64,000 nt of DNA. Origin: Balanoglossus misakiensis (Eukaryota; Hemichordata). The stretch covers positions 124,001 through 188,000 of the forward strand of contig CM082584.2 in the NCBI GenBank assembly GCA_040954595.2, given 5' to 3'. Under the pieces are notes generated by a model. The model was given only the letters and a program-made list of their open reading frames with translations, was not told where the DNA came from and did no database searches. This document shows, one piece after another, positions 31,884-45,106 of the stretch. Within the stretch, counting starts at the first letter, position 1. Each line of letters starts with the position of its first letter. The translations under genes and the position numbers were made by a program.

Positions 31884-32308
31884 CTGAAAATAAACAGAGA
31901 TTTATAGAATCTTATAGTCACAGTCATACCTTCAAAGACGTGGGATTCTCACGCGGGTTGGGGAGACAAAAATCCCTGGCAAAAGATTGAGGACAGGAAA
32001 ATGCCAATCCAGAGATATTGGTAACAGAAACTGTGTACAGTCAATGCCATACGGCAGTGTGCTGTTCTAACAACAGACAAGATCGTGACGATCATAGTCT
32101 GTGTCGGAGATTTGGGTAAGAGCAAATTTGGTGAAAAGACGGGACAAAACAAAAGTCTACTTATACGATGCACATGAAAACTGGATGAAAGCGAAGCAGT
32201 CCACTATTTGAATGCATTGGATGAAAAATTGGCAGAATATTTGGACTGGACGTAATGTTTGTACGCACAGAATTACGTACATGCACATAAGATGATCGTC
32301 CGCCTTAA

Positions 32309-32876
32309 AGGCACGTAAGCTGCAACTGGATAAAGAAATTAAAGTTTTAAATAATCTCATATATGCTTTTAATTATGTCTATTAAATGATATTTCATGAT
32401 AATATATCAAGCTCAACACTTATTTATGACACAATGTTTATTTATGACACATTGTTTCTTGCATTTTCCCACGGTGGCGGCCATAATCGCTTGCGGCAAA
32501 GCTTTATTAAAGAAAAAACGAAAATTCCTGCAATTTTAAAAAAAGTGCAATATTGCAATGAAAAATGGAAATCTGATGTCTCAGTGGTGTACATTTACTT
32601 CCATGAGCTCAAGTGGATGAGATCATGTTTTGTTTATGAAGTTTCACAACCGGAAATGCAACATTTTCATTGTTTCTTGCATTTTCCCAGGGTGGCGGCC
32701 ATAATCGCTTGCGGCAAAGCTTTATTATTTATCTGGTTAAAACTTGCATATGCACTCATATTTAGGGTTTATAATGCTTGTGTATAGTTCACTGCCTTCA
32801 TCTGCATGGACTAATGGTAGTGCAGTTTTAAACAAAAATTATGAAAATTATCCCAAAAGTTACAGCTTACGTGCCT
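32309..32876. mobile_element. TTAA-flanked element (copy 2)
   Basis: This is orthologous to 11883-12388, flanked by TTAA at 32305-32308 and 32877-32880. It is longer because of an internal duplication of about 60 bp near 32450-32510 copied from 32671-32730. Confidence 0.87.
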
Positions 32877-32925
32877 TTAAGTGAAAGATTACACAGTAAT
32901 GCCCAAACTTTAAGTGCTGACTCAC

Positions 32926-33100
32926 CATCTATATTAGTGTAGTATCCATCTTCACACACCTCTGGCTCCGACATACCATCATATTGGCACTTATACCCGG
33001 GGCAGGACAAGGCGTACAGTCTATACTTCCATTGTTGGCAAAATATCCCAGTCCGCATTGTGTTGGTGATGAGAGGCTGGCTGTTCCACACATGAAACCC
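32926..33100 (-). pseudogene. GCC2-like exon d (copy 2), frameshifted
   Basis: Same frame switch in the CCCCGGG run as copy 1. Donor GTGAGT is kept. Confidence 0.77.
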
Positions 33101-33317
33101 CTGGACACAGCGTGCATGCTTCAGAACATGCTGAACTTTAACTTCCAGCTGTGCAGTCCTGTAGGAGTGAAGACGTCAAATATTAAGGAGGTTTAGGAGC
33201 CCTCTAGCCAGCAAACTTCATCAAGGATGTACGTGCAGAACATAAACCGGAAACACTACGTGTCCGGTCTTTTTCCCATAGGATTACATTGATAATCGCC
33301 AGAAAACAAACTTCTAC

Positions 33318-33620
33318 TATTGTCATTTTCACGAAATTTTATACATAGGTCAGTCCAGCAAATATAAATTCATTGGTCAAATAAAATATAGGGGTCACCG
33401 CGCTCTTTTTTGAGATAAATTGCATTAAGAATTTTGGCCATAGACAAACAAACCATTGGTGAAAAATCAGTAGATTTCTTCTATTATCGACCAATTTCAT
33501 GGCTCTGTATTTCAAAAACGAGCGCGGTGACCCCTATATTTTATTACGGATTTTCATTATACATACAAAAGAGAATAAAAAAATCCACAATTAAAAAAAA
33601 TGACAATACTTTCCATTTTA
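33318..33620. repeat. Foldback element with GGGGTCACCGCGCT arms (copy 2)
   Basis: This is the counterpart of 12830-13130, with the same perfect inner arms. Confidence 0.55.
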
Positions 33621-34094
33621 TTGAACGTACATCCTTAATGTTACTTAGGTAGTGGAGCACCAAAACCCAAATTTTCATATCGATTGTGTATTTTGTGATA
33701 AAAGCACCAAACTTGGCTCAGATGTGTGTTAATGTGTACTGAACAAATTCAGATAGCGAGTCACTAAATATCTGTTGAAGAGTTTCCATGGCAACCAATT
33801 TTTTTTCAAAATGGCCGCAAATACAGATAATCACACCTGTTAAACATCAAAATAAATTCAGATTACAATATTTGAAACAAGAAACTACGGAAAGAATGGT
33901 TTGCAATAGAACTATGGTTATTAAACTACAAATGTACTTATAAGGGTAACTAAGGGATCAAAATACAGGTGCAACTTTCAATCCCTGGTACTCGCATTAG
34001 TATAGGTGCTCCCCCTAGTCAAACATTACGGCTAGTTGCGATATTTAACTTGAAGTACGTAAATTACACACACACGAATCGCAACAGTTAGCGA

Positions 34095-36108
34095 GTCACT
34101 AAATATCTATTGAAGAGTGACTATGCAGTATTCAAGATCCACCCTTTCCACAATACGTGTGAACTTCTACTCTCTACATGGAATGTCCGCTCAGCTAGAT
34201 GCAAATCATTAGACATTGCAGACTACATCACAGATAAAGAAATTGATATTCTTGTACTCACTGAAACATGGTTGAAGGAATCTGGTGACGAACACGTAAT
34301 GGCTGAATGTACACCACCAGGCTATGCTGTCAAACATCTACCTGGGGTTGGCAAGATCGGTGGAGGCTTAGCTTAAATTCATAAGCTAGCACTAAAATAA
34401 ACAGCTTGGAAGCCTATTCTCTCTGTTAAATCTTTTGAGGCAGCGGAAGCAACTATTCTTCACCAGAAACTTTCCATGAAAATAATTCTTGTCTACCGTC
34501 CACCACCATCAGTTAATAATAAATTCACCGCACCACAGTTCATGGAAGAGTTCAGTACAACACTTGAGAAGTATGTCACCTGCTCAAGTAATCTCTTCAT
34601 CGTAGGAGATTTCAATATTCACCTAGAAGATGATAAGAATCCAGTAACACAGAAATTCAATGGAATCATCAGCGCCTGTAATCTGAAACAATGGGTCCAA
34701 CAACCAACACACAGAAAGGGTCATACTCTTGATCTCATCTTATCTAACTCTGCGTCTAACATCAAGAGTGTCTCTGTAGACTGCTTGGAACTCTCTGATC
34801 ACAATCCTGTCAATGCAAAACTTGCTCTTCCGAAACCAACACACAGTAGACGTCAAATATCTTATCGTCATATCTGCCATTTCAATTGATAGTTTCAGCC
34901 ATGATCTCGACAAAATACATCAAATGTCCTAGCCTCCAAATGACCTCTCCTCAGCCATATCAGCTTATAACCAACCCGTCAGTCTCCATCTAAAACACGT
35001 GTACTTGATCTCATCCCTACAGCACTTGATAAGCAATGTCTTGGTAATCTGCTCACTATCATAGCCACAATTATCAATTTGTCACTCAAAACTGGAACTG
35101 TTCCTGAATAACTTAAAATAGCAGTCATCACACCAATATACTCAAGAAACCTTCGCTCGACAAAAACATTTTCAAGAACTATAGACCAGTTTCAAACCTA
35201 ACCTTCCTGTCAAAAGTAATCGGGAAGATTGTAGCACAACAACTGACATCATATTTGACTACCAACTCACTACAAGAACCACTGCAGTCAGCGTACCGAA
35301 AGGATCACAGTACCGAAACAGCACTTACTAAAGTCAACAACAATATTTGTATGGCACTGGATGCCGGTAAATGTGTACTCATGGTTCTCCTCGATCTCTC
35401 CTCTGTGTTTGATACCATAGATCACGACACAATCATCTCAAGGTTATCAAAACTGGGCATCACCAACATCGCACTACAATGGTTCTCATCATATCTTAAG
35501 AACAGACAGCAGTTTGTATGGCACAATGTCAGAACCTCAATATCTACAATATGGAGTACCACACGGTTCAGTGCTTGGCCCACTTTTGTTCTGCAGCTAT
35601 TTGTCACCACAACATCAATTTTCACCAATATGCCGATGACAACCAACTATACCAATATTTCTTCCAGTTAGACACCATAAGTACATTAGACAAGATGGAA
35701 AGGGCAGTTCACGAAATAAAAACCTGGATGACACATAATAAACTTCAACTCAATGGTGGCAAACCCGAGGTACTCCTGATAAGGTCTCAGTTCAACCGCT
35801 CGCCTCGTCCCATAAACCACATGAACATTGGATCATGTTGTGTTCAAATTGTGAATTCTGCACGGAATATAGGTGTGACATTCGACGACAATTACACTTT
35901 CAATAAGCACATTAATGCAATTTGCAAGTCAATTTTCTTTCATCTGCGTCAAATCAGCCACATTCGCCGTTACCTCACTAAGGAAGTTTGCCAGATGCTG
36001 GTTCATGCTCTAATCACATCAAAACTGGACTACTGCAATGCAATACTCTGTGGTTTACCATCATCTTGCATTCAACCGCTACAGCATGCCCTGAATTCTG
36101 CAGCCACC
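34095..36108 (+). mobile_element. L2/CR1-like LINE, longest copy (copy 2)
   Basis: The endonuclease part is in two frames: STWNVRSARC and LVLTETWL (34110-34376), then VGDFNIH, GHTLDLILS and LSDHNPV (34476-34889). A degenerate stretch follows, then reverse transcriptase: LQSAYRKDHSTETAL and [12 protein letters not shown] (35255-35500). A 23-bp deletion near 35599 relative to copy 1 removes sequence before YADDN, shifting frame. The C-terminal half runs to 36108. It is inactive. Confidence 0.85.
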
Positions 36109-36441
36109 ATGGCCTCCTTCACAAAAACCTCACCAGACCCCATAATGCCTCCATCTCTTACACCACACCATATACCCACCACAAATCCTAGCCATCACCC
36201 AACCTATCATAGCCCAAACAATCCAAACCCAATCAAAATTGACCCTAGCCCCACTTATCAAGCCATCAATGCTCAACGGCAACCCAAATAACACTTAACT
36301 TAAAGATTGGCATAAATCCAAACTCATACCACTGCCACCCCAAATATACAACACAAAGACTCAATCACGAACCAATACCTACCATTTGTAGCAAATACAC
36401 GACCAAAGATTTGATCCCATCTATCATCCATATATCATCAG
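36109..36441. other. G-poor, C-rich spacer (copy 2)
   Basis: Counterpart of 14239-14583, with the same strand bias and no recognised coding function. Confidence 0.5.
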
Positions 36442-37917
36442 AAAGTTGGGACGATGAGCAATGGGGCAGAGACTGATCATCAAAAATTTGAGACAGGGAA
36501 TTCCAACAAATGAGATCATTAAGTTAAATATGCAAAGCAAATCAGAAAAGAGAATCAGAAGATTTTCTCCGAAGGACACCTTGCAAATTCATGATTGGAA
36601 AGACACTGCAGTCACATGTATATTGTAGTGTCCAAACACTAGTGAGCATCTATACTTTATACATTCTGTAAAATGACGTAATGCAACATTCGGGTCATTA
36701 TGAATAAAGTGCGTGAATGAGGCTAGGCACTCTCACTCTTACATGCCGGACTTGGTGTCTCATGTTGTCATTATTGCCCACCCACGATTCTATATTTGGC
36801 GACGAGGACGGAGAACATGGAGAATCAGCTAGCCGTCAATGCCGAGTTTTCCTGTTCATTCAGACCCGACAACCACCAGTACGAGATGGAAAAAGTACAT
36901 GGTTAGAGTAGAAAACGCATTTGTCGCATTCAACATTACAGATGACAAGCGACAACGTGCACTGCTATTGCACTGGGCAGGTGAGGAAGTTTCCGACTTC
37001 TTTGATACTCTACCAGATACAGGAACGAGCTGTGAAACAGCCAAATTAAAGCTTACGTCGTACTTCTCACCCAAACGGAACATTGAATACGAACGATTCA
37101 TCTTCAGAGACACCATACAAAACAACCGCGAATCGATTGATGCCTATCACACTTGTTTGCAACGCCTAGCAGAAACATATGTGACTTCACCAATAAGGAT
37201 CAAGAGGTCAAATCACAAATCATACGAGGATTCACATCAGCCCGTCTCAGACGTCGTGCTCTTTGGGAGGAGACGACACTAGAGAATCTACTGAGTACAG
37301 CCCGTTCATTTGAGGTATCAGAGGTTCAGGCTAGTGGGATTGAGGAGAAACCCCATAATAATGGTGCAGACACGGCATCTGTGAATGCGGTCAGAAAACA
37401 GCGCCATCAACGCCCGAAACCAAAAAAAAAAAAGAGAGCTCATCAGCAGCCAGCGAAAGGACCGTCCACTTGTTATTATTGTGGTGGCACCTATCCACAT
37501 GACTCAGTATGTCCAGCTAAAGGCAAGTCATGCAGGAAGTGTGGCAAACCTAACCATTTTGCCAAATGCTACCGATCAAAAGGCAAGGCAAATAGGGTAG
37601 ACAAGGATGAAACTGTCAAAGCTGTGCATAAAGTGGAAGACAGCTCGGGAGATGAATACTGCTTCACTGTACAACAATCAAATGGCAGGAGGCCTCAAGT
37701 AACAGTGCAGATAGAACAAACAGCAGTTGCCTCACTGATCAACCCTGGTTCTACAATAAACATGATGAGTGTAAACACATACAACAACCTAAAGAACAAA
37801 CCCATGTGGCAAACAGAAAGCCTGTTTTACCACTGCCAGCAGTGCATTATTGAGTATTTTAGCATCGCTGGATTTAGCTCTCGTCCAATCAGAATTGCGG
37901 ACGGTAGCATGATATAA
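36442..37917 (+). mobile_element. Older LTR-element remnant with uninterrupted gag (copy 2)
   Basis: It holds the LTR-like region (TGTAGTGTCC near 36625), TGGCGACGAGGACGG near 36798, and gag in two frames (36839-37185 and 37165-37917), joined by a frameshift near CATATGTGAC shared by all copies. Two zinc knuckles (CYYCGGTYPHDSVC, CRKCGKPNHFAKC) and a protease start (SLINPGSTINMM, with Asn where Asp should be) follow. No pol is present beyond this. Confidence 0.8.
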
Positions 37918-38308
37918 TATAATTGAGAATAAATCTCACGACAAGTGTACAGTTTGACAATGTACACAGATAATCCGTTTCAACAATGTTTCCTTTGTAG
38001 TGTGAATAAAACTGCACACTTTGCAAGTTTTCAACTTCAAAACACTATGGCTATTACAAAGACAAAGCTGCTAATATACAGTGTATACCTGTCATTTTTG
38101 TTTGTGGTGAGATTTTCATTGGCACAGTCGCACAGAGCTCACACAAGAGGAAATCACACTTTCTGTTGAATTCACTGCATCCTGCTAACTTTAAGTCATA
38201 TATCCAGTGAAACATTAAGTTATAGAATTTTCCATCGCAGTATTCTGTTTTATATACATGTATAGCAGTCCCACACATATTGATTAATTTGACAAAAGAA
38301 ACTGACTG

Positions 38309-38426
38309 ACAATTTTCACAGCGCTCCCAGTATAGCATCCTTGGCAGGTGCACGTCAATGCCCCACACGAGGTTAGGGTTAGCAAGTGCTGCCATTTTGA
38401 CATGGGTTGTTAGCACTGATCAATTC
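38309..38426 (-). pseudogene. Decayed EGF-like exon 6 (copy 2)
   Basis: Same multi-frameshift relic as copy 1. Confidence 0.7.
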
Positions 38427-39419
38427 CTATGCATGACAGAAAAATGAAGAATTAGGCTATGGGCCGGACCTGCCTATCGTTTCAAAACGCACTCTGTATA
38501 TTAGGGTCTATTTCTTTTACATAAAAACAAGTCTTCTTGCTCTAATATGATAAAAGAAAAAAACTTCAACTTAAATATTGCGTCCTCAGAGGTAATATCG
38601 AGCCCTAAAAATCAGGTATGCTAATGCGGTTAAAGGTCGTGCAGTTCTCCTTATAACAAGCGATCTTATTGGTGGTTACGTGACTGCACCAATCACAGAA
38701 TGCGTTATGTCACTCAGCAATTACACACACAGGGCAAACTATCAGGCAGCTACATGTATACTAGTATACATGTTACAGAAGATTAAACAGAATTGTTGGT
38801 AAGGAAAGTTTGAGCAGACTAGTCCATTCAATGTAAAAAATGGTGCTGATTCCAAAAAAGTCAGTCTTATTGACCCCTTTCAAGACAAAATTGCCATTTT
38901 TGCCACTTTTAACCCAAAAGGTCATTTAAAAAACACTCAAAACACACTGTTTTCATCACATTCGGAGATCTGATGACATTTGAGGATTATGCGGAAACAG
39001 TGACACACCAGAATAAAAATTACAGGTGACATTTGCAAGCAGATATGATCTGACCACATAGAAATATGGAATGTAAAAACATTAACAAGGAACATGCCCA
39101 ATAAACTGTCATGTGTCAAGGCAGTCTTACAAGTGGTGCTAGAAAAAAAAATGACCAAAAATTGTCTGTACAAACACATATGCGAAGCAACTTCTTTCAG
39201 TCAGCCCTGGAACAGACACACACTGACCTGCCATTGGTAATTAAAATTTGATAGCTGGTGGTCTCTGTAACAGCTGGCCTATTTAAGTTATGTAAACATG
39301 TCTTTGTTCGAGGTAACAACTCCTTGTAAATAGTAACTTTAAAAACAACTGGACAATTTGTTTAGGAAAAGATTTGCTAACCAAAAACTAAGAAACTTAC
39401 CAAAAAAACTCGCTAAATA

Positions 39420-40339
39420 TTTAATCTTTCTGATCTCAGAATTGAATAAAAGTTGCACATATACAGGTATGTGTTATGAAATTATATCCTAAATTTCAAA
39501 GCAATCAGAGAAAAAACTAATTTCAAAGCAATCCAACAAGCAGTTTCACAGAAAATATTTGTTCAAAAGTGGCAAAAACACAAATATCACCAAAATTGTA
39601 CAATATCTTACTTCAATCACTACAAGGAACATGCTGCCTAAGTTCAATGCAATAGGACAAGTGGTTTCAGAGAAAACAATTTTTGACAAAAATTGCAAAA
39701 GTTTCCCCGATAACACATTTATGCAAATATCTCTTTTTTTTTACAACATATTATTTAGGTTACCCCTACGAACATGCCTACCAAATTGCAAAGCAATCTG
39801 GCATGAGGTTTTAAAGAAAAACATTTTTTGACCAAAAATGGCAAATATTGCTCAAAATTATAGATATGCAAATTTTGCAACAATTTGAACAAAACTATGG
39901 TTCTTTGACAACATTAGGAGGCTTCATACTAAATTTCAAAGACTTTTTACCAATAACATGGAAAAACACAAAAAATGCAAAAAAAATAGGAAATCGATAA
40001 TATTAGCTCAAAACATACAGGATTGTATGAGGTTGATATAAGGTACATGCATACCAATTTTCAAATCAATATGACCAGTGGTTGTCCAGTTTTTGAGTTT
40101 TGACCAATTTCACATTTTCCCAGCTAATTTGCATATTTTTGGCAATGACATCTTCATTTGAACAAACTCCCATCTACAGCCCTGCCTGCATCTACACGCC
40201 AAATATCGAGGTCATACGCGCTGCGGTTTTCAAGTTTTTGATGTGGACGGACATACAGACATACATCCATCCATCCATCCATACATACAGACGTAACCAA
40301 TCCCATAAGGTTCCATGGTACATACCAATGGGACCTAAA
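39420..40339 (+). mobile_element. Hairpin-terminated repeat, second family (copy 2)
   Basis: Counterpart of 22400-23338. Its terminal hairpin at 40308-40336 has one changed arm base (AGGTTCCATGG). The CATC array is shorter. Confidence 0.55.
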
Positions 40340-40353
40340 AACTTGTGACTTAC

Positions 40354-40476
40354 ATGTAACACATGTTTGCCCAGTGTAGCAGGTTGGACAGTTGCAGGTG
40401 TAGATTGAGCAGGAGCCTTGAAGTGGCTGATACACTCCGTTATTCAGACATGGGTTTAGAAGACAATGGTTGATCG
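40354..40476 (-). CDS. EGF-like exon 7 (copy 2), third cysteine lost
   Basis: As copy 1 exon 7, with the same Tyr in place of the third core cysteine and Gln to His before the first. Confidence 0.72.
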
Positions 40477-40924
40477 CTAAGGGTGAGAGAAATGAAAAGT
40501 ATCACATTAGGGTCTTACACACTTGAGTGGGAAGTGAAATCTGTAGCAGACTGTCAGAAGATTGCACATCCGTGTGATCATGTTCATGTGTGAAGGATAA
40601 TGAAGACCACTTGATCCAAGCTTGGTGCTACCATCTTTATCATAATTACAGCATCTTATAATATTTACTAGTTGGGGGTGGGGTGGGGTGGGGGTGGGGG
40701 TAGTTGATGTCATAACTTTCTGATGTTTCAATTTACGGTTGGAAAAATAGCAACATCTACTCTGATGAGCATTTGAGTCAATGAAAGTATACATCATGGC
40801 TACGGTAGTGCATATAAGTCTCTTGGTTAGCTGCACAATCACAGGCAACTTTATTGAGACAATATCAATGACAAAGCCCAGCGATTTCTACTTTGTGCGG
40901 CAAATCTGACACTGGTTTGCTTAC

Positions 40925-41041
40925 GTTCAGCGCACGTGGTTCCGATGAAACAGCGCGAACTCTGGCATCTGAACTCGGTGCAGGACACTTGCTGGCAGAA
41001 TCCACTGTTTAGACAAGGGTTGGGCTGACACGGATTCAAAT
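40925..41041 (-). CDS. EGF-like exon 8 (copy 2), fifth core cysteine lost
   Basis: As copy 1 exon 8. The codon spanning the donor changes from Cys to Arg. Confidence 0.73.
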
Positions 41042-41425
41042 CTGTGCACAGAAGAGAAAGTGATATAAATTGTGTACAGTTAATATTTACTACATATACT
41101 TTAAACAGATTTGTGCAGTCAGGGTTGAGTGGTAAAAATCTCAGTTGGTCAACAGAACATCACTGTGACAAATTTCTTCCATGTTCAACAAAAGAAACGT
41201 AATGAAATTTTGACACAGGTGTAATAGTGTCTTAGTGTACCATACGGTGCAGGTTGTTGTTTGGTCAAATACACAATCCCCTTTTATGGCACACACATTC
41301 TTAATAAATTTCCCCAAAATTGTGTCGTTATTCACTGTTTGATACAGGTTGGAAGAAACCAACTGCAAGCCGATTATGTGTTATGTTATTATGTTCCTCT
41401 TCATCTGAAATTTAAAATCACTCAC

Positions 41426-41548
41426 ATGTCTGACATAAATCGCCGGAGTAACAGCTTGTACAGGAGCATGTGAATTCAGTACACCAATTGGGCGTCAGCA
41501 CACAGTTTCCACCATTCTGACACTGGATGGGTTGACACTGGTTGACAG
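41426..41548 (-). CDS. EGF-like exon 9 (copy 2)
   Basis: Intact, all eight cysteines, splice sites as in copy 1. Confidence 0.81.
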
Positions 41549-41843
41549 CTGTGGGATGTTCAGTCAAGATATTGTCAAAATTACAGAATCTACAAACTAC
41601 ACTCCACAGTCATGTACATGTATACATGACAACAACCAAACGGCTGTTTTGAAAAACCAAATGCTGTGAAATCCTTTAGAGTGTGACAAGAAACCACAGT
41701 TGCAACCGAAAACAAAAATAGTGATAACTTTAAGCTAGCCCAAAGTTTGAGTTACCAGGGCTTTAATATGTGTACCGTACTTATATTATATAATACATAA
41801 CAAGTGTTTTGCATTGAATAAAATAATATTGGTTTGTACTTAC

Positions 41844-41963
41844 GCATTGTACATGTGGCACCAGTGAAGCATTTGGTACACATACAGTCAAACAGGAAAC
41901 AGCCGTCTCGCGCAACGCAAATGCCACCATTTTGACAAGGCATAGAGTATAACTGATCAATGG
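41844..41963 (-). CDS. EGF-like exon 10 (copy 2)
   Basis: It lacks the first cysteine (Leu) but keeps the last (ATC). It reads NGGIC, like copy 3 and unlike copy 1 (NGGTC). Confidence 0.79.
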
Positions 41964-42356
41964 CTGCCAAAACAAAAATGAAAGTATCAATTACCTGCTT
42001 GTCAAAAACTTGTACATGTACTTGTGATGTTCATTTCGTTTAAATATGTGAGCAATGTCTTCATTCCTTGTTTCAAACCTGTACATTTAAAATAACATAA
42101 TGATGCTATTGCTAGGATTTTTCTGTAAGAATCTTGAAAAATTAAAAAATGTGCCATCAACATGATACAGAAGGCTTTCCTTTTTAACGTGCACCTCACA
42201 TTCAATTTTGACCCTACATCAGCAAATTTTGAAAGGATGAAACTTAGTAATGCTTCCACCCCATTTATTGGTGTATGGGTCCATCTATCACATTGAGAAT
42301 ACCAAAAATGAGGGTTTATATACCACGCTGTGTCATAAAACAGTAATTCGACACAC

Positions 42357-42479
42357 CTACGGCACAGATGGCCCCAGTCCAACACTACTGGCAGTAACAG
42401 GTGTAGTCAGTATAAGAATTTGGTGTTTGGGAACAATAGCCTCCATTTTGACACGGATTCTGATCACATGGGTTAATGA
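42357..42479 (-). pseudogene. EGF-like exon 11 (copy 2), nonsense codon
   Basis: Same in-frame TAG as copies 1 and 3. Confidence 0.76.
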
Positions 42480-43041
42480 CTATCAGAAAAAAAATAGTTT
42501 AAAAAACATGAAATGCAGATGGCTACACCTCAACCAAAGATGATTCCTGCACCACAACAAAATCCTTTGACACAAGCATTATACTGGAACCATACCCAGA
42601 ACACGCATGAAGGGACAATGTCTCTATTTTGGGTAATACAGTAAAACCTGTCTTTATGGACACCTCTCTAATCAGAACACCTAGTATGATTGATTTTTCA
42701 AGCCAAATAGTAAGGATAATTAAGGACGTCTCTTTTACTTAATACTCAGATGTGTGCACCACCTTAGGAGAGATTACCTCATATGCACAATTATCTCTAC
42801 AGACACTAGTCTTCAAGAGGCAACTCTTGTATATTTGAGTGATGAAAACATCCAGCTTCGTACACTTCCTCACAAGTTCGTGCCTATCCTAAATTGCACG
42901 GACATACAAATGAAATTTCTGTTTTCTTTTCCTTTCTTTTCTCTTGTGGAAATTTTAGAAATGAGAAGTTACCACACAATTCAATTGCCATGAAGAGAAA
43001 GTGCCCAAAAGATTGTCATTTACGGTACGTCAGAAACTTAC

Positions 43042-43164
43042 ATATTTCACAACAGTTACCCTCATAGCAACCAGTACAGGCACAGGTATATGCCGTGCAG
43101 GAGTTGGCCACTGCATTACATACAGCCCCGTTGAGACAGCTGTTTCGCTGGCATGGATCTTGGA
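43042..43164 (-). CDS. EGF-like exon 12 (copy 2), nine cysteines
   Basis: It is open and matches copy 1, but Arg before the last cysteine is Cys (GNCCEI), giving a ninth cysteine. Copy 3 has the same change. Confidence 0.82.
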
Positions 43165-43555
43165 CTGCAATAAAAAGTGCAACCTAATGTTATCTCAGCA
43201 ATATTTACTTTCAAAATCTGTTTGATAAAAACATCATCATTACCATTACTGTAAATACTGAACGGAACTTCACTTCTAAAAACAACTTGCTCATTCTGGG
43301 ACGCACTTGTGGGGCTATGAAAATCTCTGTATATGTATCTTGTGTAGGGAAAATTTTCATGAACGATCAACATTTTTTTCTTCAAATAAACATGTTTTCT
43401 TTCAGTTGTACATCATTTTTGAGGTGAACGATTCCCAAGGCCCAAGGTGTGATGCTGAAGATGAAAATATAAAGTATGACCAACAGACAATGTATTGAGA
43501 CATGATTGTAAATGTTAGTTCCTGCATGACAAATGTTTGTTTTAATGAGTTTTAC

Positions 43556-43672
43556 ACTGGCTGCAGTGTGTGCCGGTGAAACATCCTGGACAAGTACACT
43601 CATAAGTTGTACACGACAGCTGAGTACACCGCCCATTGTTCAGGGATGGACTTGGCCTATATGGTGTTTGTT
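43556..43672 (-). CDS. EGF-like exon 1 (copy 3), first two cysteines lost
   Basis: The frame is open, but the first two core cysteines are Tyr and Ser, so the fold is probably compromised. Splice sites remain. Confidence 0.7.
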
Positions 43673-43948
43673 CTGTTTCAATGGCATGAAAAAAAAATAG
43701 TAGTGACATAAGTTTTTAGGGTATGACCATTTCCCTAATTCCTACAGCTGTGGTTCTATCGGGTTCTCCTAACTGAGCCTCCTAAATGTATAACTGAACA
43801 ATAAGAATTACTTATTATACTTTTGGGAGTTTAGGACTTTGGTAATTGAAAAAAGACTCAATTCCTGAAAGTGCCTATTTGGTTTGTCACATCCTAAATA
43901 TACAGGTAATTTCATAGCTGCCAGCTATGACAAATATACTGGTATGAT

Positions 43949-44093
43949 GGGGGAAAAACGTGCCGAAGTAAGGAAGTCATTGTCCAACTGTCCTGGGTGT
44001 TAATTATATGCAAAAGAACATCATCATACAGATAATCCCCAAACCCTTTGATCTTTGCCGCAGTTGCTCGTCCTTCTTTCTCTAGGGTCTATG
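43949..44093. mobile_element. Right-end remnant of DNA transposon (copy 3)
   Basis: Only the last about 145 bases of the element seen at 1415-2300 remain. A deletion removed EGF exon 2 and the left end, joining AAAAAC to GTGCCGAAG. Confidence 0.75.
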
Positions 44094-44207
44094 GCTTGAC
44101 AGATGTCACCTGTGTAAGAGTTCACACACTGGCATGAATAGAAATTGCACGATGTTTGCTGGCAAATCCACCATTCATACATGGGTTGGGATCACAGGGG
44201 TTTTGCA
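44094..44207 (-). pseudogene. EGF-like exon 3 remnant (copy 3)
   Basis: The 5' part with acceptor CAG at 44208-44210 is present. One A is missing in GGCAAATCC relative to copy 2, shifting frame after GGFC. The 3' end and donor are lost. Confidence 0.75.
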
Positions 44208-44756
44208 CTGGAAATTGAGAAAGGACGCCATTTTATTCCTTGCTACTCATTCTACAGATATGGCAAAAACCTTGCAGAATTATGGCAAGGGTGTGTGGAG
44301 TGATTGTGCCTACAACTTATATTAGGCTGGTATCAAGTTGTTCACACCTCCATAGATCATGTGGCAGTGACTGTGAGGCAAGGGCTTCCCTTCATGAAAT
44401 CAATGACTTGTGTACTGGAGGAGGGTTCCTTGCAAATGCTTGACTTGACTTCAAGCATACCTGTAGACTCATATGCAAATTTACACTATCTGGGCTGGAG
44501 TGAGAATTTCCATAGTGGATGTGTGTTGACAAAAGGCTGTAAAATTGGCCAGTCGCGCATAATGTTTCTTGAACTAAGACAATCAAGACATTATGCGCTA
44601 CGAAAGTGATTTTGATTGGGAAGAGTGTAATCTTGCATTCGATGTCAAGAACGCTCCAAGCTCTGCTGTGGTGATGGCTACACCTATGCTCAGGAAACAT
44701 GCAGTATTTGAATGCATCAGAGACAAAAGGTAAAAGAGACTGCGCTGTATATTTAC

Positions 44757-44879
44757 ATATCTCACACCTATCACCTTTGTAGCAACCAGTACATATGCAG
44801 GTGAGATCAAAGCAGGAATTTCGAGCCGGTTGACAGAAGCCACCATTCTGGCACGGATTTGGTGGACACTGGTTGAGTC
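44757..44879 (-). CDS. EGF-like exon 4 (copy 3)
   Basis: Intact. It reads LNQCPPNPCQNGGFC with all eight cysteines. The acceptor is TAG instead of CAG and the donor GTAAAT instead of GTAAG. Confidence 0.82.
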
Positions 44880-45106
44880 CTACAAGGAAAAGGGTCAAAT
44901 TTTCCATGATCATCAATGTCATGTGATTATGAATGTATGTAAGTGGCTGAAAAAAATTCCCAGGGGTGAGTTTCCTACAAAAATTGTGATGTGACAAACC
45001 GACAAATTAGCATATTAGCATAATCAGAATAAATAAAAAAATGCACAGGTAGTTTAAAAGAACAAACACTTTGGAAACGGAATAGAGCTAAGCTGCTGTC
45101 CCTTTC

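Larger units (their letters stand above)
26186..43184. repeat. Tandem unit, copy 2
   Basis: This copy is 16999 bp and collinear with copy 1 at offsets of about 26185 (left), 20428 (middle) and 17000 (right). It shows the empty sites for both large copy 1 insertions: near 29368 for the hairpin-element nest and near 37188 for the gypsy element. It holds the longest version of the L2/CR1-like LINE, with endonuclease and reverse transcriptase remnants. Confidence 0.95.
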
